A DNA stretch of 21,443 nucleotides, from positions 1,099-22,541 of the forward strand of contig DHWG01000122.1 in the NCBI GenBank assembly GCA_002413075.1, given 5' to 3'. The position numbers and the translations under genes are program-made. Positions within the stretch are counted from its first letter, which is position 1. Every line of letters begins with the position of its first letter. Below the pieces are notes generated by a model. That model saw only the letters and a program-made list of their open reading frames with translations, was not told the DNA's origin and did no database searches. Positions 1 to 6,414 of this stretch are shown piece after piece. This DNA comes from Desulfosporosinus sp. UBA5188 (GTDB taxonomy: Bacteria > Bacillota > Desulfitobacteriia > Desulfitobacteriales > Desulfitobacteriaceae).

Positions 1-2
1 TG

Positions 3-1142
3 TTCGTAGTTCCTAAGTTATGGGTGAACGAAGATGGTAGCCTTGAAGACAACGATTTCGAGAATACTGGGATAGAGCATAAAATGGGCCAACATGGTTC
101 CGTCACGGCTTCTTTGGCGGCCGGGCAAAACGGTCATTGTCGCGGTTGGTTGCTGGGTAAAGACCCTCTTAAAAACGAGGGTAAAGGCGAAGGTATGACT
201 CAGATGTTCCAAATGATGAACATGGCTCGCATGCAAACCGGTCATATGTCTCTGTCTTGTATTGTCAACGCCTTTGCTAATGCCCGTGATAATGCCAAAG
301 AAAGAATTCAGGGCCGTCTGATGACGAATCCCAAGGCGGGTCGGGTCGCTATTATTAACCATGAGAATACGAAGCGCACCCTGATGATGGGCAAAGCACA
401 CATTGAAGCGATCCGCGCCATGATGTATAGGGTGTATCTGGCTTTTGACCAGCGGCATCGGGATCCGGAACCGGCCGTAAGAAAAGCCGCCAACGACCTG
501 ATCGAAATAACCACCCCACTTTGCAAGGCCTATCCTTCTGATGAAGGCTGGTGGCTTATCGGAGAAGCGATCCAATCCTACGGCGGTTATGGCTACTGTT
601 CAGAATATCCTTGTGCTCAAATTGCCACCGACATGAAGATCTACTCCATCTGGGAAGGGACCAACTTTATTCAGTCCATGGACCTGGTTGGCCGCAAGAT
701 GAATATGAAAGGCGGTTCAATCTTTAGCGATTGGGTACAGGAAATGGTCGATTTCTATGAAGCGAATAAAGACCATGAAGCCTTAAGTAAGGAGTTTGCT
801 AACTTGGGTAAGGCTCTTGCTGCCTACAAAAATATGCTCAAGGCTCTGGCTGGATATTCCAAAACCAATGTGAGTATGATTCCCCTTTATTCCCACCGTG
901 TCCTGACGGCGACCTCCCAGCTGTTCTGTGGTCGCCAGATTCTTGATCAGGCGGTATTGGCGGAGAAGCGAGCCAAAGAAGTGGGACCAGATCATTTTGA
1001 TTATACGTTCTACACGGGCAAAGTAGCCACGGCCAGGTACTACGTGCGCAATGTCGTTCCCAATGTATGGGCGGTAGCGGAGATCGTCATAGATGGTGAT
1101 ACCTCAGCAATTGATGTGGAGATTGACGTTTTCGAAGACTAG
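3..1142 (+). CDS. Acyl-CoA dehydrogenase, 3' part (5' end outside window)
   Basis: The reading frame is open from base 3 and the first visible residues (FVVPKLWVNEDGS) already read as the middle domain of the acyl-CoA dehydrogenase family, so the GTG at 24 is an internal Val codon and the true start lies left of the window. About 379 residues are visible. The family is FAD-dependent, oxidises acyl-CoA to enoyl-CoA in the cytoplasm and passes electrons to an electron-transfer flavoprotein. Visible family marks are GIEHKMG, the MMNMARMQTG helix, and YGGYGYCSEYP followed by IWEGTN, whose Glu sits where the catalytic base of the family lies. After it comes an alpha-helical tail of about 150 residues, as in the long (about 600 aa) bacterial acyl-CoA dehydrogenases. 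It ends at TAG 1140-1142, about 50 bp before the glyQ promoter. The acyl-CoA substrate cannot be read from the sequence. Confidence 0.93.
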   Translation, partial: FVVPKLWVNEDGSLEDNDFENTGIEHKMGQHGSVTASLAAGQNGHCRGWLLGKDPLKNEGKGEGMTQMFQMMNMARMQTGHMSLSCIVNAFANARDNAKERIQGRLMTNPKAGRVAIINHENTKRTLMMGKAHIEAIRAMMYRVYLAFDQRHRDPEPAVRKAANDLIEITTPLCKAYPSDEGWWLIGEAIQSYGGYGYCSEYPCAQIATDMKIYSIWEGTNFIQSMDLVGRKMNMKGGSIFSDWVQEMVDFYEANKDHEALSKEFANLGKALAAYKNMLKALAGYSKTNVSMIPLYSHRVLTATSQLFCGRQILDQAVLAEKRAKEVGPDHFDYTFYTGKVATARYYVRNVVPNVWAVAEIVIDGDTSAIDVEIDVFED

Positions 1143-1193
1143 AAGATCCTAGATGTGGATGAAGGGGTCCTTTGTCTTATTAAAGGAATCCGT

Positions 1194-1222
1194 TTGACAC
1201 ACCTTATTCCACCGCATATAAT
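1194..1222 (+). promoter_or_regulatory. Sigma-A promoter of the glyQS T-box transcript
   Basis: TTGACA (1194-1199) and TATAAT (1217-1222) are both full consensus hexamers with a 17-nt spacer. The expected transcript start near 1229 lies just before the T-box leader. The promoter is in the gap after the acyl-CoA dehydrogenase stop, so glyQS has its own transcription unit. Confidence 0.9.
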
Positions 1223-1239
1223 TAGTTTATCTAAAATAC

Positions 1240-1440
1240 CTTTTGCGATGATGGGAAAGAAGTCTGCGAAGCCTCTCTTTTAGCGAGTTCGGGTGGGTGG
1301 AAGCCGAATGGGAGTTGTGGATGGGGTAGCTCTGAGCATATGTAACGAAGAGGGCCCTTAGGGGTCAAACAGGGTGGAACCGCGAGAACAAGCTCTCGTC
1401 CCTGTAGCTTAAATGCTACGGGGGTGAGGGCTTTTTTAGT
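1240..1440 (+). promoter_or_regulatory. T-box riboswitch (glycine type) upstream of glyQS
   Basis: The canonical T-box sequence AGGGTGGAACCGCG is present at 1371-1384. It is preceded by a leader of about 120 nt able to form stem I (for example TTCGG pairing with CCGAA around its distal part) and followed by a strong intrinsic terminator at 1392-1437. In this family uncharged tRNA pairs with a specifier codon in stem I and with the T-box bulge, which stabilises an antiterminator and permits transcription. The downstream genes encode both glycyl-tRNA synthetase subunits, so tRNA-Gly is the inferred ligand. I could not fix the specifier triplet with confidence by eye. Confidence 0.93.
1392..1437 (+). 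terminator. T-box intrinsic terminator
   Basis: A 17-bp stem (1392-1408 with 1415-1431, several G-U pairs) closes a 6-nt loop and is followed by six T residues (1432-1437). Its left arm overlaps the bases that would pair with the T-box motif in the antiterminator, the expected mutually exclusive arrangement. Confidence 0.9.
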
Positions 1441-1520
1441 CGTCTTTTATCCAGAATTTGTTGCACTTAATTTGAAGATCAAGACTTCGTTGGGGAAGTC
1501 TATCCCTACCGAAGCAGAGT

Positions 1521-1539
1521 AACGGGGTGGTACTCCCGC
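1521..1539 (+). promoter_or_regulatory. Second T-box-like motif between terminator and glyQ
   Basis: GGGGTGGTAC at 1524-1533 matches nine of ten positions of the T-box core AGGGTGGNAC. It is followed by TCCCGC rather than CCGCG and is preceded by AAC, as T-boxes often are. CGGG (1523-1526) can pair with CCCG (1535-1538). No T-tract follows, so it is not a complete second transcription attenuator. It may be a decayed duplicate of the T-box or a structured element near the glyQ ribosome-binding site. Confidence 0.35.
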
Positions 1540-1589
1540 ATATAGAAGTGGGAAGCGAACGATTGGATTAAATTTAGGAGGTTTATAAA

Positions 1590-2492
1590 ATGAAGTTTCA
1601 AGACATGATCCTTACGCTCAACAATTTTTGGGGAGAACAAGGGTGTATTATTGCTCAGCCATATGACGTGGAAAAAGGGGCCGGAACGATGAACCCTGCA
1701 ACTTTTCTGCGTGCCCTTGGACCGGAGCCGTGGAATGTGGCTTATGTTGAGCCTTGTCGCCGCCCAACCGATGGACGGTATGGCGAAAACCCGAATCGCC
1801 TACAACACTATTTTCAATATCAAGTCATTCTTAAGCCCTCCCCAGACAATGTCCAAGAGCTCTACCTGCAGAGTCTGGAACTGATCGGCATTAATCCGAG
1901 GGAGCATGATATCCGCTTCGTGGAAGATAACTGGGAAGCGCCAACTTTGGGTGCGTGGGGACTTGGTTGGGAAGTCTGGTTAGATGGTATGGAAGTGAGT
2001 CAGTTTACCTATTTCCAGCAGTGCGGGGGGATTGACTGTAAACCGGTTTGCTCAGAAATTACCTATGGGCTGGAGCGTCTGGCAACGTCGATCCAAAATA
2101 AAGAGAGCGTCTATGATATTGAGTGGGTCGGAGACACCACCTATGGCGATATTTATCTTCAAGATGAAATCGATTACTCGACGTATAACTTTGAAGTGGC
2201 GGATGTTGAAGCGTTACAAACTTGGTTTGATATGTATGAACGTGAGGCAAAGCGGGTCGTGGAAAAAGGTCTGGTTCTCCCGGCCTATGACTATGTTTTG
2301 AAATGCTCACATTCTTTTAACCTGCTTGATGCTCGAGGTGCCATCAGTGTTACGGAACGCACCAACTATATTGCTAGGGTGCGGGTGCTGGCTCGCTTAT
2401 GTGCTCAGGCCTATGTTGAACAGCGAGAGAAACTGGGATTCCCCTTATTAAAAACGAAACCAGTGACTAATTCAGTGGAAGAGGTGGAGTAA
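1590..2492 (+). CDS. glyQ: Glycyl-tRNA synthetase alpha subunit
   Basis: This is the catalytic alpha subunit of the alpha2-beta2 bacterial glycyl-tRNA synthetase (class II), which activates glycine with ATP and charges tRNA-Gly in the cytoplasm. At 300 residues it has the usual length. Diagnostic stretches are FWGEQGCIIAQPYDVEKGAG near the N-terminus, YVEPCRRPTDGRYGENPNR around residues 52-70, and the class II core with WEVWLDGMEVSQFTYFQQ. ATG 1590 follows AGGAGG at 1576-1581 with an 8-nt spacer. It is under the T-box described above and is followed after one base by glyS, so the two subunits are co-transcribed and probably translationally coupled. Nothing in the sequence looks damaged. Confidence 0.98.
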   Translation: MKFQDMILTLNNFWGEQGCIIAQPYDVEKGAGTMNPATFLRALGPEPWNVAYVEPCRRPTDGRYGENPNRLQHYFQYQVILKPSPDNVQELYLQSLELIGINPREHDIRFVEDNWEAPTLGAWGLGWEVWLDGMEVSQFTYFQQCGGIDCKPVCSEITYGLERLATSIQNKESVYDIEWVGDTTYGDIYLQDEIDYSTYNFEVADVEALQTWFDMYEREAKRVVEKGLVLPAYDYVLKCSHSFNLLDARGAISVTERTNYIARVRVLARLCAQAYVEQREKLGFPLLKTKPVTNSVEEVE

Positions 2493-2493
2493 G

Positions 2494-4569
2494 ATGGCCA
2501 ACGATTTTTTGCTTGAAATTGGAACGGAAGAAATCCCCGCTAAATTCTCCCCAGTGGCAATGGCTCAGCTGGAGGAACAAGCTCGCAAACGATTGACGGA
2601 ATTGCGCTTACCCTTTACGGAATTGAAAGTCTTTGCGACGCCACGTCGCTTCGCACTACTTGTTACGAGTCTTGAGGAAAAGCAAGAAGATTTATCGGTG
2701 GAAGTCAAAGGGCCTGCTGTGAAAGCAGCCTATGACGCCAAGGGGGCCCCCACGAAAGCCGTCCAGGGTTTCGCAAGAGGGCAGGGGGTGTTGGTCGAAG
2801 ACCTTTACGTTCAAGAGCTCAAAGGCGTACCGTATGTGTATGCCCGTAAATCAGAAACTGGGCTTGAGACGAACACACTTCTGCCTCAGTTAGCCAAGGA
2901 TCTGATAAATGGGCTGCGTTTTCCCAAGCCTATGCGTTGGGCCGGACTTGATTTTCATTTCGCTCGACCGATTCGCTGGATTGTGGCGCTCTATGGAACT
3001 GAGGTCGTGCCGTTTGAGTTCGTGGGGCTACAGTCTGGACGCGCCTCCCGTGGGCACCGTACATTGGCAACCGACGTCGTTTTGCTCGCAAGACCGTCAG
3101 ATTATGCGGAAGCTTTACGGGGAGCCTTTGTCATCGTTGATCCTGAGGAACGAAGGGCGGATATCCAAGCCCAAATCAAAGGCCTTGCGGAAAGCGTCGG
3201 TGGTCAAGTGCCTGAAGATGTTGAACTTCTGGATGAAGTCATCCACCTTGTCGAATTTCCGACCGCTTTACTGGGGGAAGTGGCTTCCAAGTACATGGAC
3301 TTGCCGGAGTCGGTGATCACGACCCCGATGCGAGAGCATCAACGGTATTTTCCAGTTCGTGCCTTAGACGGAAAACTGCTGCCGTATTTTATTACGGTGC
3401 GTAACGGAAATTCGTTCGCCTTAGACACGGTAAAGGCAGGCAATGAAAAAGTATTGAAAGCTCGTTTGGAAGACGCAGCCTTTTATTATAGGGAAGATCA
3501 AAAGGTTCCCCTGGCTGGGTTGGTGCCCAAGTTGGGGAAAATTGTCTATCACGAAAAATTGGGTACGGTCGAACAACGCGTCGAGCGTTTGCGTGGGCTA
3601 GCGCGCTTCATGGCCAATAAGCTTAAATTCGGGGAAGCCCAACAAGCCATGATTGACCGAACGGCGCTCTTAGCAAAAGCGGATCTGGTGACTTTGATGG
3701 TGAGTGATTTTCCAGAACTGCAAGGAATCATGGGGGCGGACTACGCAAGAGCCAGCGGAGAGAAACCGGAAGTCTGTCAAGGGATCCTGGAACACTATCA
3801 ACCTCGCTTTACAGGGGATGCTTTGCCAATGTCTGACCTAGGGCGCGTCGTGGGTGTTGCGGATAAGATGGAAGCGATTGTTGGGGCGTTCAGCATTGGG
3901 ATTCAGCCTACGGGTTCTCAGGACCCTTATGCTCTGAGACGTCAAGCACAAGGCATCGTTGCGATTCTCTTAGACGCCAAGTGGAACCTTTCGTTAACCG
4001 AACTTTTCCAGGAGTCCTACAGAGCTCTTGACGCGCAGGGGACTTCCCCCTTGCCCCTAGAGGACCTATTGCCGCTTTTACAGGATTTCTTTCAACAACG
4101 GTTGCGTTTTGTGCTGCTGGAGCAAGGATTACGCTATGATACGGTGGACGCGGCCTTGGCGAGCGGTAGCGATGACCTGAATCGCGCCGTGAAACGAGCC
4201 CAAGTGCTTTCTGAAAAAAGGAAGGAAGAGCCTTTCACTCCCTATCTCCAAGCCTATACTCGCTGCTTAAACCTGACTAAAAAGGAAGCGCCTCAAGCCA
4301 TCGATCCATCCCTGTTGGTGGATGCGACAGAGATCGCCCTTGAAAACGCGATATCCTTGCGTATAGCGCGCTTTGATCAAACCTTGGCGAATGGGAATTA
4401 TGTGATGACCTATAGTTTGGCCGAGGAACTTGTCCTCCACATTGAAGCCCTCTTCCAAGCGGTTATGATCATGGTGGACGATGAGGCTTTGAAACGAAAC
4501 CGTCTGGCCTTACTCGGACAGTGTGTGGTTATGTTGGGGTGCTTAGGCGATTTAAGCGTTTTGGCATAA
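2494..4569 (+). CDS. glyS: Glycyl-tRNA synthetase beta subunit
   Basis: Partner of GlyQ; the beta subunit supplies tRNA recognition through its C-terminal anticodon-binding region. Its 691 residues match the usual length of about 690. The N-terminus FLLEIGTEEIPAKF is the family signature. Further marks are ATPRRFALLV, EHQRYFPV, and a central helical HD-like region with SDFPELQGIMGADYARASGE, followed by GIQPTGSQDPYALRRQA. ATG 2494 lies one base after the glyQ stop, and GAGGTGG within the glyQ tail serves as ribosome-binding site. The protein is intact. The mRNA end is unclear: I see no good hairpin in the first 70 bases after the stop. Confidence 0.98.
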   Translation: MANDFLLEIGTEEIPAKFSPVAMAQLEEQARKRLTELRLPFTELKVFATPRRFALLVTSLEEKQEDLSVEVKGPAVKAAYDAKGAPTKAVQGFARGQGVLVEDLYVQELKGVPYVYARKSETGLETNTLLPQLAKDLINGLRFPKPMRWAGLDFHFARPIRWIVALYGTEVVPFEFVGLQSGRASRGHRTLATDVVLLARPSDYAEALRGAFVIVDPEERRADIQAQIKGLAESVGGQVPEDVELLDEVIHLVEFPTALLGEVASKYMDLPESVITTPMREHQRYFPVRALDGKLLPYFITVRNGNSFALDTVKAGNEKVLKARLEDAAFYYREDQKVPLAGLVPKLGKIVYHEKLGTVEQRVERLRGLARFMANKLKFGEAQQAMIDRTALLAKADLVTLMVSDFPELQGIMGADYARASGEKPEVCQGILEHYQPRFTGDALPMSDLGRVVGVADKMEAIVGAFSIGIQPTGSQDPYALRRQAQGIVAILLDAKWNLSLTELFQESYRALDAQGTSPLPLEDLLPLLQDFFQQRLRFVLLEQGLRYDTVDAALASGSDDLNRAVKRAQVLSEKRKEEPFTPYLQAYTRCLNLTKKEAPQAIDPSLLVDATEIALENAISLRIARFDQTLANGNYVMTYSLAEELVLHIEALFQAVMIMVDDEALKRNRLALLGQCVVMLGCLGDLSVLA

Positions 4570-4639
4570 ATCAAGGACGAAGTTTGCGATTTGTCGTTAA
4601 ATCACCCACTTTTAGTTTCGGTTACGAACGGCAGACTCC

Positions 4640-4741
4640 AAAGTACAAACTCTAAACTGCAAATTCCCAAACTACGAACTTCAAATTCTAAATTCCAAAG
4701 TTCAAACTTGAGACTTTAAACGCTCAAATATAAATTTTAAA
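4640..4741. repeat. AT-rich array of AAA triplets with 7-nt period
   Basis: Between glyS and the CcpN-like gene, AAA triplets begin at 4640, 4647, 4654, 4661, 4669, then GAA at 4676, AAA at 4683, 4690, 4697, 4704, AGA at 4711, and AAA at 4718, 4726, 4732 and 4739. The intervals are almost all 7 nt over about 15 units. The unit is roughly YTNYAAA, for example CTGCAAA, CTTCAAA, TTCTAAA, TTCCAAA. It has no good reading frame and no promoter-like use that I can see. It is a degenerate tandem repeat of unknown role. Confidence 0.8.
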
Positions 4742-4776
4742 AATATATGTTCACTTATCGTTAAAATCTTGTATAT

Positions 4777-4787
4777 TATGATATAAT
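4777..4787 (+). promoter_or_regulatory. -10 box and possible CcpN-type operator of the CBS regulator gene
   Basis: TATAAT at 4782-4787 is a consensus -10 box about 67 bp before the start codon. No good -35 hexamer sits at the right distance. The overlapping 11-mer TATGATATAAT (4777-4787) fits the B. subtilis CcpN binding consensus TRTGHYATAYW, as I remember it, at ten of eleven positions. Self-regulation of the downstream CcpN-like gene is therefore possible but unproven. Confidence 0.45.
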
Positions 4788-4853
4788 CGATCATGTAATA
4801 GCTCATTAGTATGTCACATTGGGATGAGAAGAAACATGAAGAGGTGAAAAGGG

Positions 4854-5495
4854 TTGGAATGGACGGACCGTCAACAGCGAATTGTGAAGATCGTGAAAGA
4901 CTCAGGGTCCATCACGGGTGAAAAGATTGCGGCAAAGCTGGGTTTGACGCGGGCCACTCTTCGCCCAGATTTGACCATTTTGACGATGTTTGGGGTTCTG
5001 GAGGCCAAACCACGCGTGGGGTATTCTTATCGAGAAAATACGAGACCTTCCCCTATCATGGAACGTTTGCTTCAACTTAGGGTTTGCTCCAATAAGTCGA
5101 TGCCAGTGACCGTACTAGAAAGCGCGAGTATTTATGAAGCAACGGTGGCGATGTTCACGCAAAACGTAGGAAGCCTGACGGTTGTCGGGACAGATCGTCT
5201 CCTATTAGGTATGATTTCACGCAAAGATATTATGAAAGCTTCTTTAGGAAAAATTGACCTTCAACAAGTTCCCGTCGGCGTCATTATGACGCGCATGCCC
5301 AACATCTATATGACAACACTCGATGAGCCGGTCTATAGTGCCGCTAAAAAACTTGTTCAACATGCGGTTGACAGTTTACCGGTGGTGGAAGGGTATGTCG
5401 ACGAGAACGGCAATGAATGCTATGAGGTTGTGGGGCGATTTACTAAGACGAATGTCACAAAGCTCTTTGTGGAGTTTGCGGAAGCAAGGCTGTAA
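4854..5495 (+). CDS. ccpN: HTH-CBS transcriptional regulator, CcpN-like
   Basis: A 213-residue protein with an N-terminal winged helix (about residues 4-60: QQRIVKIVKDSGSITGEKIAAKLGLTRATLRPDLTIL) and two CBS domains (about 80-140 and 145-208). This architecture and the gene order next to a PPDK regulatory protein gene match B. subtilis CcpN, the repressor of gluconeogenic genes that acts with YqfL. CBS domains in this family sense adenine nucleotides. The start is TTG 4854, with GAGGTG at 4841-4846 seven bases upstream; the nearby ATG at 4858 is out of frame. The neighbouring PPDK genes suggest it controls carbon flow at the pyruvate-PEP node here. The function of this particular copy is inferred from domain order and synteny. 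Confidence 0.85.
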   Translation: MEWTDRQQRIVKIVKDSGSITGEKIAAKLGLTRATLRPDLTILTMFGVLEAKPRVGYSYRENTRPSPIMERLLQLRVCSNKSMPVTVLESASIYEATVAMFTQNVGSLTVVGTDRLLLGMISRKDIMKASLGKIDLQQVPVGVIMTRMPNIYMTTLDEPVYSAAKKLVQHAVDSLPVVEGYVDENGNECYEVVGRFTKTNVTKLFVEFAEARL

Positions 5496-5592
5496 CTGGT
5501 GAATCTGGAAATAGTGGACCGAGGGAATAAAGACAGAGTGGGAAAGCGGAAGTCGGGTATGACTTTGGATAAATTCGGAGGTGTATGAACGC

Positions 5593-6414
5593 GTGACGAC
5601 CCAAAATACAGTGATCTATGTCATTTCAGATGCACTTGGAGAAACGGCTGAGTTTGTAAGTCGGGCGGCTGCGGCACAATTTCTGGGCGTAAAGACTCGA
5701 ATTCGTCGGGTGCCCTACGTGCGGGATGAAATGCATCTGGAAGATATTATGGAAGAAGCCGTAGCTGACCATGCCGTCTTAGTTTATACCTTAGTACTTA
5801 GAGATCTTCGGGATTATTTAGAGAAAAAGGCGATGGAGAAAGGCCTTAGGACGGTCGATATCTTAGGTCCATTGATTGGTGCCTTATCCAGCCAAACTGG
5901 CCTGGAACCGACCCATATTCCCAATATTATTCATCGGCTGGATGAACAGTATTTCCGTAAAGTGGAGGCCGTAGAATTTGCCGTCAAATATGACGATGGC
6001 AAAGATGCTCGCGGGGTTCTGTATGCTGACGTTGTCCTGATTGGCGTGTCACGGACCTCGAAAACCCCCCTCAGTATGTACTTAGCGCATAAAGGCATTA
6101 AAGCGGCGAATATTCCATTGGTTCCAGAAGTCGAACCCCCGGAAGAACTGTTTTATATTTCTCCTAGGAAAGTCATCGGCTTAACACTACGACCTGAATT
6201 GCTCAACTCAATTCGGACAGAACGCTTAAAAACTTTAGGGTTGGGTGCCGGTTCGGATTATGCCAAATTGGATCGCATTATGCAAGAGTTGGAGTATGGA
6301 CGCAGTGTCATGAAACGGATTGGTTGCCCAATCATCGACGCCACTGGCAAGGCGGTTGAAGAGACCGCAAGCATCGTGTTAGAATTATTATTTAAGGAGG
6401 AAAGACATGACTAA
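5593..6414 (+). CDS. yqfL: Pyruvate,phosphate dikinase regulatory protein (DUF299 kinase/pyrophosphorylase)
   Basis: Bifunctional regulator of PPDK: it inactivates PPDK by ADP-dependent phosphorylation of a threonine beside the catalytic histidine, and reactivates it by phosphate-dependent removal that yields pyrophosphate. The protein is about 273 residues, normal for the family. Visible marks are VISDALGETAE near the N-terminus, HRLDEQYFRKVEAVEFA, the P-loop-like GVSRTSKTPLSMYLA (G151 to T158), and VPLVPEVEPPEELF. I prefer the GTG at 5593 because GGAGGTG (5577-5583) lies nine bases before it; an in-frame GTG at 5581 would overlap that ribosome-binding site. The gene overlaps ppdK, its substrate's gene, by 8 bp, so the two are co-expressed. 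Confidence 0.95.
   Translation: MTTQNTVIYVISDALGETAEFVSRAAAAQFLGVKTRIRRVPYVRDEMHLEDIMEEAVADHAVLVYTLVLRDLRDYLEKKAMEKGLRTVDILGPLIGALSSQTGLEPTHIPNIIHRLDEQYFRKVEAVEFAVKYDDGKDARGVLYADVVLIGVSRTSKTPLSMYLAHKGIKAANIPLVPEVEPPEELFYISPRKVIGLTLRPELLNSIRTERLKTLGLGAGSDYAKLDRIMQELEYGRSVMKRIGCPIIDATGKAVEETASIVLELLFKEERHD

Noticed and set aside
18..575. 185-codon frame on the minus strand opposite the acyl-CoA dehydrogenase
   Set aside because: It lies wholly antisense to a clearly conserved enzyme and shows no recognisable domain.
1248..1370. Exact specifier codon of the T-box
   Set aside because: Several G-rich triplets lie in the possible specifier loop and the fold could not be settled by eye; glycine is assigned from the downstream genes only.
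4640..4741. CRISPR array
   Set aside because: The unit is 7 nt, without spacers of constant longer length, and no cas genes are near.
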